Shown: positions 1 to 5,976 of the stretch, piece by piece
Layout of the letters: each line of letters starts with the position of its first letter
Position numbering within the stretch: position 1 is the stretch's first letter
NCBI GenBank assembly: GCA_050731755.1
Contig: JBOHPP010000012.1
Span: 1 to 6,107, forward strand
Length of the DNA: 6,107 nucleotides
Origin: JBOHPP01 sp050731755
GTDB lineage: Bacteria > Methylomirabilota > Methylomirabilia > Rokubacteriales > CSP1-6
Reading direction: 5' to 3'
Translations under genes and position numbers: made by a program
The notes under the pieces: model-generated
What the model was told of the DNA's origin: nothing
What the model saw: only the letters and a program-made list of their open reading frames with translations
Database searches by the model: none

Positions 1-1092
1 GTCCTCATCGGCGGCGATCCGGGCGTTGGAAAGTCAACGCTGGTGCTTCAGGCGGCCCGGGCGCTGGCCGAACGCATGCCGCCCGTGCTCTATGTCTCGG
101 GCGAGGAGTCGGCCGCCCAGGTGCGCATGCGGGCCGACCGGCTGGGCATCGGGAGCGACGGGCTCCTGCTCTGGGCCGAAAACGACCTGTCGGCGATCGG
201 GGCCGAGCTGGACAGCGTGAAGCCTCGCGCGCTGGTGGTGGATTCGATCCAGACCGTTTTCCTGCCCGACGTGGAGTCGGCGCCGGGCAGCGTCGCCCAG
301 GTGCGTGAATGCGGAGCGCGCCTCATGACGCTGGCCAAGAGCCGCGGGATGGCGACCTTCCTTGTCGGCCACGTCACCAAAGAGGGGGCACTGGCCGGGC
401 CCCGCGTGCTCGAGCATCTCGTCGACACGGTGCTCTACTTCGAGGGCGAGCAGCACCACGCCTATCGCATTCTTCGCGCGGTGAAGAACCGCTTCGGGTC
501 CACCAACGAGATCGGCGTGTTCCAGATGGCCGAGCGCGGGCTGGTAGAGGTCGGAAACCCCTCGGGATTCTTCCTGGCCGAGCGCCCGCGCGACGCGCCG
601 GGCTCGGTGATCGTGCCGGCGCTGGAGGGAACCCGCCCGGTGCTCGTCGAGCTGCAGGCGCTGGTCGCTCCGGCCTCGTTCGGCACGCCTCGCCGGACCG
701 TGCTCGGGCTGGATTACAACCGGGTCTGCCTGCTGCTGGCGGTGCTCGACAAGCGGGCCGGGGTGCCGCTCGGCACCCAGGACGTCTTCGTCAACGTGGC
801 CGGTGGGGGCCGGGTGGTGGAGCCCGCCGCCGACCTCGGCGTCGTGATCGCCGCGGCGTCGAGCTACCTCGACCGCCCCGTACGTGGCGACGTCGTAGTC
901 GTCGGCGAGGTGGGATTGACCGGTGAAGTGCGGGCGGTGACCGGCCTGGAGGCAAGGCTGCGCGAAGCGGTCCAGCTCGGTTTCCGCGAAGCGGTCGTCC
1001 CGCAGAGCAATCTCGCTGAGCACCCGCAGCTGCCGCTCCAGGCCCACGGAGTCGCCACGGTGCCGGCGGCGATGGACGCGCTACTGGGATGA
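1..1092 (+). CDS. radA: DNA repair protein RadA (Sms), 5'-truncated by window edge
   Basis: RadA is a RecA-like, DnaB-like ATPase that helps process recombination intermediates by driving branch migration. The reading frame is open from base 1, so the start codon and N-terminal zinc finger (about 90 residues by comparison with the ~460-aa E. coli protein) lie outside the window; 363 residues are visible. Seen, in window numbering: Walker A GGDPGVGKST at residues 4-13, YVSGEES after it, Walker B LVVDS around 78-82, and the RadA signature KNRFG at 162-166, which separates the family from RecA. From about residue 195 comes the Lon-protease-like C-terminal domain, including VNVAGGGRVVEPAADLGV and GEVGLTGEVRAV. 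The TGA stop overlaps the ATG of the next gene by 4 bases (ATGA), which suggests translational coupling. No frameshift or missing core motif is seen. Internal GTG or ATG codons near the window start are not the true start, since they would remove Walker A. Confidence 0.97.
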   Translation, partial: VLIGGDPGVGKSTLVLQAARALAERMPPVLYVSGEESAAQVRMRADRLGIGSDGLLLWAENDLSAIGAELDSVKPRALVVDSIQTVFLPDVESAPGSVAQVRECGARLMTLAKSRGMATFLVGHVTKEGALAGPRVLEHLVDTVLYFEGEQHHAYRILRAVKNRFGSTNEIGVFQMAERGLVEVGNPSGFFLAERPRDAPGSVIVPALEGTRPVLVELQALVAPASFGTPRRTVLGLDYNRVCLLLAVLDKRAGVPLGTQDVFVNVAGGGRVVEPAADLGVVIAAASSYLDRPVRGDVVVVGEVGLTGEVRAVTGLEARLREAVQLGFREAVVPQSNLAEHPQLPLQAHGVATVPAAMDALLG

Positions 1093-2096
1093 GGCTCTGG
1101 CTCGTCCGGGGCGGTGTCGTCGTGCTCGCCGGCTGGGCCGGTTCCGAACTGGCCCGCACGCTGGGCATCTCCCTGGTGGCGGGGGCCCTCGTCGGCGCCG
1201 GACTGGGCGGCTTCGCGGTGTGGGTGGAGACGCACGCCGGCGGCGTGCCCGTAGAGCGCCTCTTCTGGGGTACGCTCGGGGGCTTCTTCGGTCTCATCGC
1301 CGGCCTGGCCGTCGGCGCTGCGGTGGCCTCGCTCCTGGGCACCACCGGCATGGCCGGGTTCGGCCTCCCCGCCCTTCTCGGCGCCTACCTGGGCGCGGCC
1401 ACGGCGCTGCGCCGGCGCGCCGACCTCGAGCCGGTGTCCGCGGTGCTCTTCCCCGGCTCCACGCGGCGGGGCGAGCTCAGCAAGATCCTCGACACCTCCG
1501 TCATCATCGACGGCCGCATCGCCGACCTGGCCGACACGGGGTTCCTCGACGGCGTGCTGGTGGTCCCGCAGTTCGTTCTCGCCGAGCTCCAGCAGATCGC
1601 CGACTCCCCGGATCCCCTCCGACGGAACCGGGGCAAGCGCGGCTTCGACGTGTTGCAGCGCCTGCAGCGGAGCGGCAAGGTCAAGGTGGACATCACGGAC
1701 CTCGACTTTTCCCACGTGCGTGAGGTGGACCGCAAGCTCATCGAGTTGGGCAAGACCGTGGGCGGCAAAGTCCTCACCAACGACTACAACCTGAACAAGA
1801 TGGCCGAGCTGTCCGGGGTGGCCGTCCTCAACCTGAACGAGCTGGCCAACGCGCTGAAGCCGGTCGTGCTCCCCGGGGAAGCGATGCAGGTCCAGGTTCT
1901 CCGGGAGGGCAAGGAGCCGGGGCAAGGGGTCGCCTACCTCGACGACGGCACCATGGTCGTCATCGATCAGGGCAAGAGGTACCTGGGGCAGACGGTGGAC
2001 GTGACGGTGACGAGCGTGCTGCAGACCACCGCCGGCCGCATGATCTTTACGCGGTTGCGCGACGACGAGTCGGTGTCGGGACCTCGCGGTGCCTGA
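1089..2096 (+). CDS. Membrane-anchored PIN/TRAM domain protein (YacL-like predicted RNase)
   Basis: This 335-residue protein has the architecture of Bacillus YacL: an N-terminal membrane region, a PIN nuclease domain, then a TRAM domain. About four hydrophobic Gly/Ala-rich segments lie at roughly residues 5-24, 26-47, 58-84 and 86-106, followed by a basic RRR at 108-110. The PIN domain runs from about 131 to 255. It begins with ILDTSVIIDGRI and carries acidic candidates for metal binding at D135, D141, E166, D214 and D232 (in LTNDYNLNK). The TRAM domain, a small beta-barrel that binds RNA, covers about 259-323. PIN domains are usually Mg2+-dependent RNases, so a membrane-tethered RNase is the likely role, but the substrate is unknown and cannot be read from the sequence. 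The ATG start overlaps the radA stop (ATGA) and the gene overlaps ispD by 8 nt. The neighbourhood between radA and ispD matches yacL in Firmicutes. It is not a classic VapC toxin: there is no antitoxin gene beside it and it has membrane and TRAM domains. Confidence 0.92.
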   Translation: MRLWLVRGGVVVLAGWAGSELARTLGISLVAGALVGAGLGGFAVWVETHAGGVPVERLFWGTLGGFFGLIAGLAVGAAVASLLGTTGMAGFGLPALLGAYLGAATALRRRADLEPVSAVLFPGSTRRGELSKILDTSVIIDGRIADLADTGFLDGVLVVPQFVLAELQQIADSPDPLRRNRGKRGFDVLQRLQRSGKVKVDITDLDFSHVREVDRKLIELGKTVGGKVLTNDYNLNKMAELSGVAVLNLNELANALKPVVLPGEAMQVQVLREGKEPGQGVAYLDDGTMVVIDQGKRYLGQTVDVTVTSVLQTTAGRMIFTRLRDDESVSGPRGA

Positions 2097-2772
2097 CGTC
2101 TCGGTCGGCCTCGTCGTCCCCGCCGGGGGCATGGGCGCTCGGATCGGGACCCGAACGCCCAAGCCATTCCTCCGACTGGGACGCACCACGATCCTCGACC
2201 TCACCCTGCGCCGGTTCCAGAACCCGCCGCTCGTGCATCGCATCGTGGTCGCCGTCCCCTCGGCGCACGTCGCGCCCGCGCGGCGGCTGGCGCGGCCGAA
2301 CCGGCGGCCCTTACCCACCATCGTGATGGGCGGCCCGACGCGCCAGGAATCGGTCTGGCAGGCGATGCAGGCGCTGGAGCCCGACACCGCCATCGTGGTG
2401 GTGCACGACGCCGTCCGGCCCTTCGTCACCCGGCCCCTGGTGATGGCGGTCATCGCCGCCGCCCGGGAACACGGGGCCGCCCTCTGCGCCCTGCCAATCG
2501 CGGAGACCGTCAAGCGGGTGCGCGGGGGGCTCGTGGTCGAGACCGTCGACCGGACCGAGCTGTGGACGGTGCAGACGCCCCAGGCCTTCCACCACGCGCT
2601 CCTCCGCGAAGCGCACGAGAAGGCCCGGCGTGACGGCGTGGTGGGCACCGACGACGCCATGCTGGTCGAACGGCTTGGACATCCGGTGCGCGTCGTGCCG
2701 GGGCTCGCGGAGAACATCAAGATCACGACGCCGGCCGATCTGCGGCGAGCCCGCGCGTGGGGCCGGCCGTGA
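2089..2772 (+). CDS. ispD: 2-C-methyl-D-erythritol 4-phosphate cytidylyltransferase
   Basis: IspD transfers CMP from CTP to MEP, making CDP-ME and pyrophosphate in the MEP route to isopentenyl diphosphate; it is cytosolic. The protein has 227 residues (E. coli 236). The nucleotide-binding loop is PAGGMGARIG at 11-20, with R18 and K25 (in TPKPF) matching the known catalytic Arg and Lys. Further landmarks are VVHDAVRPF at 104-112 with D107, AETVKRV with T140, VDRTELWTVQTPQAF at 153-167 with R155, GTDDAML at 186-192, and ENIKITTP at 208-215 with K211. The start is GTG at 2089, overlapping the upstream stop by 8 nt; no strong Shine-Dalgarno is visible, so coupled translation is likely. The loop has Gly where many homologues have Ala (PAAG), and PKPF where PKQF is common; both look like natural variation. 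ispF follows with a 4-nt overlap, the usual pairing; some bacteria fuse the two, but here they are separate. Confidence 0.96.
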   Translation: MPDVSVGLVVPAGGMGARIGTRTPKPFLRLGRTTILDLTLRRFQNPPLVHRIVVAVPSAHVAPARRLARPNRRPLPTIVMGGPTRQESVWQAMQALEPDTAIVVVHDAVRPFVTRPLVMAVIAAAREHGAALCALPIAETVKRVRGGLVVETVDRTELWTVQTPQAFHHALLREAHEKARRDGVVGTDDAMLVERLGHPVRVVPGLAENIKITTPADLRRARAWGRP

Positions 2773-3248
2773 CCCGCATGGGGCTTGGCTTCGACCTCCA
2801 CCCGCTGGTGCGCAACCGCGCCCTGGTCCTGGGCGGCGTCACCATCCCATCCGAAGTCGGTCTGGGCGGGCACTCCGATGCCGACGTCCTGTCCCACGCC
2901 GTGGGCGAGGCGTTACTGGGCGCTCTGGCCCTGGGCGATCTGGGGCAGCGGTTCCCCGACACCGATCCGCGCTATCAGGGCATCTCGAGCCTCAGGCTGC
3001 TGGGGGAGGTTCTCGAGGTGATGCGGGCCCATGGTGGTCGTCTGGTCAACGTGGACGCGACGGTGATCGCTCAGGCGCCGCGCCTCGGCCCCTACCTCGC
3101 GGAGATGGCCAAGCGCCTGGCCGACGCCCTGAACATCGCGGTCGAGGCGGTCAGCGTCAAGGCCAAGAGCCCGGAGGGGCTCGGGTTCCTCGGACGGCCG
3201 GAGGGGATTGCGGCCATGGCCGTGGTGTCGGTGGACGTCAGGGCGTGA
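2769..3248 (+). CDS. ispF: 2-C-methyl-D-erythritol 2,4-cyclodiphosphate synthase
   Basis: IspF cyclises CDP-ME 2-phosphate to MEcPP with release of CMP, two steps after IspD in the MEP pathway; the family works as a homotrimer with Zn2+ and Mg2+ at subunit interfaces. The predicted protein is 159 residues, the same as E. coli IspF. The metal ligands D9 and H11 (GFDLH) and H43 (HSDADVLSHA, 35-44) are present, as are FPDTDPRY at 62-69 and the nucleotide-site motif KAKSPEGLGFLGRPEGIA at 131-148. I chose the GTG at 2769 because it gives a 4-nt GTGA overlap with the ispD stop and aligns the N-terminus with the family. Another GTG at 2757 would add four residues, and the ATG at 2778 would leave the first strand very short. 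Ten bases separate its stop from cysS. Confidence 0.95.
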   Translation: MTRMGLGFDLHPLVRNRALVLGGVTIPSEVGLGGHSDADVLSHAVGEALLGALALGDLGQRFPDTDPRYQGISSLRLLGEVLEVMRAHGGRLVNVDATVIAQAPRLGPYLAEMAKRLADALNIAVEAVSVKAKSPEGLGFLGRPEGIAAMAVVSVDVRA

Positions 3249-3258
3249 GCGGCCCCTC

Positions 3259-4674
3259 ATGAAGATCTACAACACGCTCACCCGGACCAAAGAGAAGTTT
3301 GTCCCGCAGACGCCGGGCGAAGTACGCATCTACTCTTGCGGGGTCACCCCCTACGACTTGAGCCATGTCGGACACGCCCGCAGCGTCGTGGTGTTCGATA
3401 TCATCTGCCGCTATCTGGCCTTCCGCGGTTACCGGGTGACCTTCGTCCGCAACTACACCGACGTGGATGACAAGATCATTCGGCGCGCGCAGCGCGATGG
3501 CGTCACGGCGTCCGAGATCTCCGAGCGGTTCATCCGGGAGTTCCGGGCCGACATGCGAGCGCTCGGCGTGCTGCCGCCCCCGCCGGCGATCGCCTACCAC
3601 GACCCCAGGGCGACCGACTTCGTCCCCGAGATGGTCGAGCTGGTCCAACGCCTCGTCGAGCGGGGCTTCGCCTACGTCGTGGACGGCGACGCCTATTTCG
3701 AGATCGCCCGCTTTCCTCGCTATGGGCGGCTGAGCGGCAAGAACCTGGACGAGCTGCTGGCCGGTGCCCGCGTGGACGTGGACGAACGCAAGCGGGACCC
3801 GCGGGACTTCGCGCTGTGGAAGGCTGCCAAACCTGGCGAGCCCTCGTGGCCGAGCCCGTGGGGCCCAGGGCGTCCGGGCTGGCACCTCGAGTGCTCGGTG
3901 ATGGCGATGCACTACCTGGGCGAGTCCTTCGACATCCACGGTGGGGGCGCCGACCTGATCTTCCCCCACCACGAGTGTGAGATCGCCCAGTCGGAGGCGG
4001 CCACGAGCCGGCCGTTCGCCCGGTACTGGGTCCACAATGGCCTGGTCAATCTCGGGGCCGAAAAGATGTCCAAGTCGCTGGGGAACTTCCTGACGATCAG
4101 GGAGCTGACACAGCGCCACCGGGCCGATGTCTTTCGCCTCTGGTCCCTCGGCACGCACTACCGGAGCCCCGTTGAGTGGTCGGAAGACCGCCTGCCCGAG
4201 AGCGCCCGGGCACTGGAGCGGTTCACGCGCCTGTTCCACGATGTCCAGACGTTCTGGACCGGAGCCGGCGCCGCGCCAGCCCTGCCCGATGATCTGCAAG
4301 CGTTCGGCCGACGGTTCGGCGAGGCGATGGACGACGACTTCAACACCCCGCAGGCCCGCGGCGTTCTGTTCGACCTCTCGCATGCGCTCTACGAGCGAAG
4401 GGAGCGCGCCCACGGAGACGCGGAAGCCCGCGCGGAACTCGTGGCCGGGGTTGAGGAGCTCCGCCGTCTCGGCGGCGCGCTCGGGCTGTTCCAGGCGGGC
4501 CATGAGGCGACGGGCCCGCCGCCTGAGATCACCGCGCTCGTGGACGAGCGCGAGGACGCCCGTCGCCGGCGCGATTGGCAGCGCTCCGATCGTTTGCGTG
4601 AGGAGATCCATCGTCTCGGTTGGCAGGTGGAGGACACTGCGGCCGGGCCGCGGGTGACGCGACGAAGCCCGTGA
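3259..4674 (+). CDS. cysS: Cysteine--tRNA ligase
   Basis: CysRS charges tRNA-Cys with cysteine using ATP in the cytosol; it is a class Ia synthetase. The protein is 471 residues (E. coli 461). Seen in order: the start MKIYNTLTR, the zinc-site cysteine C27 in YSCGVTPYD, the HIGH-type motif HVGH at 36-39, NYTDVDDK at 65-72, GWHLECS with C212, FPHHECE with H237 and E241 (the other zinc ligands), and KMSKS at 269-273. The helical anticodon-binding region follows, with the DALR-type MDDDFNTP at 357-364, and the C-terminal R/D-rich tail RRRRDWQRSDRLREE around 435-449. The ATG at 3259 is chosen because it gives the canonical N-terminus; a longer frame back to 3208 would add unrelated residues overlapping ispF. 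No clear Shine-Dalgarno is visible. The stop overlaps the rlmB GTG (GTGA). A few extra residues appear around 108-115 before PRAT. Confidence 0.97.
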   Translation: MKIYNTLTRTKEKFVPQTPGEVRIYSCGVTPYDLSHVGHARSVVVFDIICRYLAFRGYRVTFVRNYTDVDDKIIRRAQRDGVTASEISERFIREFRADMRALGVLPPPPAIAYHDPRATDFVPEMVELVQRLVERGFAYVVDGDAYFEIARFPRYGRLSGKNLDELLAGARVDVDERKRDPRDFALWKAAKPGEPSWPSPWGPGRPGWHLECSVMAMHYLGESFDIHGGGADLIFPHHECEIAQSEAATSRPFARYWVHNGLVNLGAEKMSKSLGNFLTIRELTQRHRADVFRLWSLGTHYRSPVEWSEDRLPESARALERFTRLFHDVQTFWTGAGAAPALPDDLQAFGRRFGEAMDDDFNTPQARGVLFDLSHALYERRERAHGDAEARAELVAGVEELRRLGGALGLFQAGHEATGPPPEITALVDEREDARRRRDWQRSDRLREEIHRLGWQVEDTAAGPRVTRRSP

Positions 4675-5432
4675 GCGAGCCCCCGGAGGTGGTCTACGGG
4701 CGCCACCCCGTCATCGGCCTGCTCAAGGGCGGGGGCCGCAGCGCGGACGAGGTGGCGGTGCTGGCCGGGGCGACCGGGCCCCTCGCCGAGATCGTGGCCC
4801 TCGCCCGCCGGGCTTCAGTGAAGATATCGTTCCGGACCCGGGATCAGCTGACGGCCATCGCCGGTTCTCCCCGACACCAGGGCGTGGTGGCGCGGGTGGC
4901 CTCGGCGCCGTACGCCGATCTCGATACCCTGCTCGCCATTCCGGCCGACCGGAGTGAGCCGGCGTTCTTCCTGGCTCTCGACCAGATCCAGGATCCAAGG
5001 AACCTGGGGGCTCTGCTGAGGACTGCGGATGCCTTCGGCGTGCACGGCATCATCATCGCCAAGCACCACCAGGTCGGGCTGACCTCCGCCGCTGCCCGAA
5101 CCGCCATGGGCGCCCTCGGTACCGTGCCCGTCGCCCGGGAAACCAACCTGGTCATGGTGCTTGAAACGCTAAAAAAGACCGGGGTTTGGGTCTATGGGTG
5201 CACTGTCGGCCGAGGGGTCTCTCCCTGGGAGGCCGACCTCACCGGACCCGTCTGTATAGTGCTCGGGAGCGAAGGTGAGGGTCTTCGACCTCTGGTGGCC
5301 AGGACCTGCGACGGGCTGCTGACGATTCCTATGGCCGGTCGGGTCGGGTCCCTGAACGTCTCGGCAGCCGGGGCGGTGCTCTGTTACGAGGTCGCGCGCC
5401 AGCGACGGGCGCGAGTGCCGAGAAGTCCTTGA
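4671..5432 (+). CDS. rlmB: 23S rRNA (guanosine-2'-O-)-methyltransferase RlmB, SpoU/TrmH family
   Basis: RlmB uses S-adenosylmethionine to methylate the 2'-OH of a conserved guanosine in the 23S rRNA peptidyl-transferase region (Gm2251 in E. coli). The protein is 253 residues (E. coli 243). The N-terminal substrate-binding domain (about 5-90) begins with the RlmB-type EVVYGRHPVIGLLK. The SPOUT knot domain follows with all three motifs: motif 1 LDQIQDPRNLGALLRTAD at 103-120 (N111, R117), motif 2 LGSEGEGL at 198-205 (E201) and motif 3 IPMAGRVGSLNVSAAGAV at 219-236 (N229). The start is GTG at 4671, giving a 4-nt overlap with the cysS stop; the frame extends back to 4620, but those residues are the cysS tail in another frame. 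The stop codon TGA lies within the -35 element of the tRNA-tuf promoter. The cysS-rlmB neighbourhood supports RlmB over tRNA methylase TrmH, though exact target specificity is inferred. Confidence 0.93.
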   Translation: MSEPPEVVYGRHPVIGLLKGGGRSADEVAVLAGATGPLAEIVALARRASVKISFRTRDQLTAIAGSPRHQGVVARVASAPYADLDTLLAIPADRSEPAFFLALDQIQDPRNLGALLRTADAFGVHGIIIAKHHQVGLTSAAARTAMGALGTVPVARETNLVMVLETLKKTGVWVYGCTVGRGVSPWEADLTGPVCIVLGSEGEGLRPLVARTCDGLLTIPMAGRVGSLNVSAAGAVLCYEVARQRRARVPRSP

Positions 5433-5457
5433 CTAATCAAGCAATCGAAACTAAAGT
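5429..5457 (+). promoter_or_regulatory. Predicted sigma-70-type promoter for the tRNA-tuf operon
   Basis: A -35 box TTGACT (5429-5434, five of six consensus bases) and a -10 box TAAAGT (5452-5457, four of six) are separated by exactly 17 nt. The tRNA-Thr begins 14 nt after the -10, so transcription would start near 5464-5466 with a leader of only about six to eight bases. The stretch from about 5424 to 5470 is clearly AT-richer than the surrounding DNA, which supports the call. The -35 contains the TGA stop of rlmB. No rho-independent terminator separates rlmB from the tRNAs, so readthrough from the upstream operon is also possible. Confidence 0.75.
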
Positions 5458-5471
5458 GAAGTTTTGTCTGT

Positions 5472-5546
5472 GCTGGCGTAGCTCAGGGGCAGAGCAACTG
5501 CCTTGTAAGCAGTGGGTCGGGGGTTCAAATCCTCCCGCCAGCGCCA
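5472..5546 (+). tRNA. tRNA-Thr (anticodon TGT)
   Basis: A complete cloverleaf is visible. The acceptor stem GCTGGCG pairs with CGCCAGC (5536-5542); the D stem is GCTC/GAGC; the anticodon stem is ACTGC/GCAGT around the loop CTTGTAA, with anticodon TGT at 5504-5506; the T arm has GGGGG/CCTCC around TTCAAAT. The discriminator is G at 5543 and CCA is encoded at 5544-5546. It reads ACA and, by wobble, ACG. It is the first gene of the tRNA-tuf cluster, in the position of E. coli thrU. A G discriminator is unusual beside the T used by the other Thr tRNA in this cluster. Confidence 0.97.
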
Positions 5547-5585
5547 GCCTTTTCGGGGAATTCGCATAGACATGCCGGTGGTTTC

Positions 5586-5671
5586 GGGGAGGTACCCAAG
5601 TGGCCAAAGGGGGCAGACTGTAAATCTGCTGGCGTACGCCTTCGGGGGTTCAAATCCTCCCCTCCCCACCA
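5586..5671 (+). tRNA. tRNA-Tyr (anticodon GTA)
   Basis: This is a class II tRNA of 86 nt including CCA. The acceptor stem GGGGAGG pairs with CCTCCCC (5661-5667); the anticodon stem is GCAGA/TCTGC around the loop CTGTAAA, with GTA at 5620-5622. The long variable arm contains the self-complementary GGCGTACGCC (5631-5640). The T arm is GGGGG/CCTCC around TTCAAAT, the discriminator is A, and CCA is at 5669-5671. A long variable arm is normal for bacterial tRNA-Tyr. It lies 39 nt after tRNA-Thr, in the position of E. coli tyrU. Confidence 0.97.
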
Positions 5672-5713
5672 GTGTAGCGAGTGGCGCGTGCTCGGCTAAG
5701 ACCGCAGGTGGCC

Positions 5714-5734
5714 TGCCCCGAGGTGCGCGGGGCA
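5714..5734 (+). other. Hairpin in the tRNA-Tyr/tRNA-Gly spacer
   Basis: TGCCCCG (5714-5720) and CGGGGCA (5728-5734) form a perfect 7-bp stem with a 7-nt loop. A competing GGTGC/GCACC pairing (5722-5726 with 5732-5736) overlaps it. No T-run follows, so it is not a standard rho-independent terminator. It sits inside a 102-nt spacer (5672-5773) with no open gene, and a 9-nt direct repeat GGTGGCCTG flanks it (5707-5715 and 5740-5748). It could guide RNA processing or be chance in GC-rich DNA. Confidence 0.4.
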
Positions 5735-5773
5735 CCGTGGGTGGCCTGAGCGAGGCACGCAGGGTTTCCACGG

Positions 5774-5848
5774 GCGGGAATAGCTCAGCGGTAGAGCGCC
5801 AGCCTTCCAAGCTGGGGGTCGCGGGTTCGAATCCCGTTTCCCGCTCCA
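5774..5848 (+). tRNA. tRNA-Gly (anticodon TCC)
   Basis: The acceptor stem GCGGGAA pairs with TTCCCGC (5838-5844). The D stem is GCTC/GAGC, the anticodon stem is CCAGC/GCTGG around the loop CTTCCAA, with TCC at 5806-5808, and the T arm is GCGGG/CCCGT around TTCGAAT. The discriminator is T and CCA is encoded at 5846-5848. It reads GGA and GGG glycine codons. It takes the position of E. coli glyT in the same tRNA order. Confidence 0.97.
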
Positions 5849-5865
5849 GGGTTTGCGCGATCGGC

Positions 5866-5941
5866 GCCCATGTAGCTCAGTCGGCAGAGCACGTCCTTGG
5901 TAAGGACGGGGTCACCGGTTCAAGTCCGGTCATGGGCTCCA
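5866..5941 (+). tRNA. tRNA-Thr (anticodon GGT)
   Basis: The acceptor stem GCCCATG pairs with CATGGGC (5931-5937). The D stem is GCTC/GAGC, the anticodon stem is CGTCC/GGACG around the loop TTGGTAA, with GGT at 5899-5901, and the T arm is ACCGG/CCGGT around TTCAAGT. The discriminator is T and CCA is encoded at 5939-5941. It reads ACC and ACU. It follows tRNA-Gly after 17 nt and precedes the tuf start by 43 nt, in the position of E. coli thrT. Confidence 0.97.
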
Positions 5942-5947
5942 CTGCTC

Positions 5948-5969
5948 TTGACGGGATCGCCGCCGTCAA
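5948..5969 (+). promoter_or_regulatory. Hairpin in the tuf leader
   Basis: TTGACGG (5948-5954) and CCGTCAA (5963-5969) form a perfect 7-bp stem with an 8-nt loop. The stem ends one base before the tuf Shine-Dalgarno GGAGGT and starts six bases after the tRNA-Thr CCA. It has no following T-run, so it is not a terminator. It could mark the cut between tRNA and mRNA, protect the tuf mRNA 5' end, or keep the ribosome site open. The first arm also looks like a -35 box (TTGACG), but I see no -10 at the right distance. Confidence 0.5.
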
Positions 5970-5970
5970 C

Positions 5971-5976
5971 GGAGGT
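5971..5976 (+). promoter_or_regulatory. Strong Shine-Dalgarno of tuf
   Basis: GGAGGT lies 8 nt before the ATG at 5985. It is the only near-perfect ribosome binding site in the window; the other genes have overlapping or abutting starts with weak or no visible sites. It fixes the tuf start and fits very high expression of EF-Tu. Confidence 0.85.

Noticed and set aside
34..1047. 337-codon open frame on the - strand opposite radA
   Set aside because: It mirrors the radA codon pattern, has no domain I recognise, and the + strand frame contains Walker A, KNRFG and Lon-like motifs.
1131..2060. PIN domain gene as a VapC toxin of a toxin-antitoxin pair
   Set aside because: There is no small antitoxin gene next to it, and the protein has an N-terminal membrane region and a C-terminal TRAM domain, as in YacL, inside a housekeeping operon.
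864..2897. 677-codon open frame on the - strand
   Set aside because: It lies opposite radA, the PIN/TRAM gene and ispD, all with clear family motifs. Its translation is Arg/His/Gly-rich low-complexity text typical of antisense frames in GC-rich DNA, with no recognisable domain.
3238..4611. 457-codon open frame on the - strand
   Set aside because: It is antisense to cysS, which has intact HIGH, KMSKS and zinc-site motifs. The frame has no recognisable domain and is explained by GC-rich codon composition.
5714..5734. Spacer hairpin as a rho-independent terminator
   Set aside because: No T-run follows the stem, and two more tRNAs and tuf lie downstream in the same direction.
5451..5810. 119-codon - frame across the tRNA genes
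   Set aside because: The translation includes phrases typical of mis-called proteins antisense to tRNAs (GGFEPPKAYASRF, REDLNPRPTAYKA). It is a tRNA shadow.
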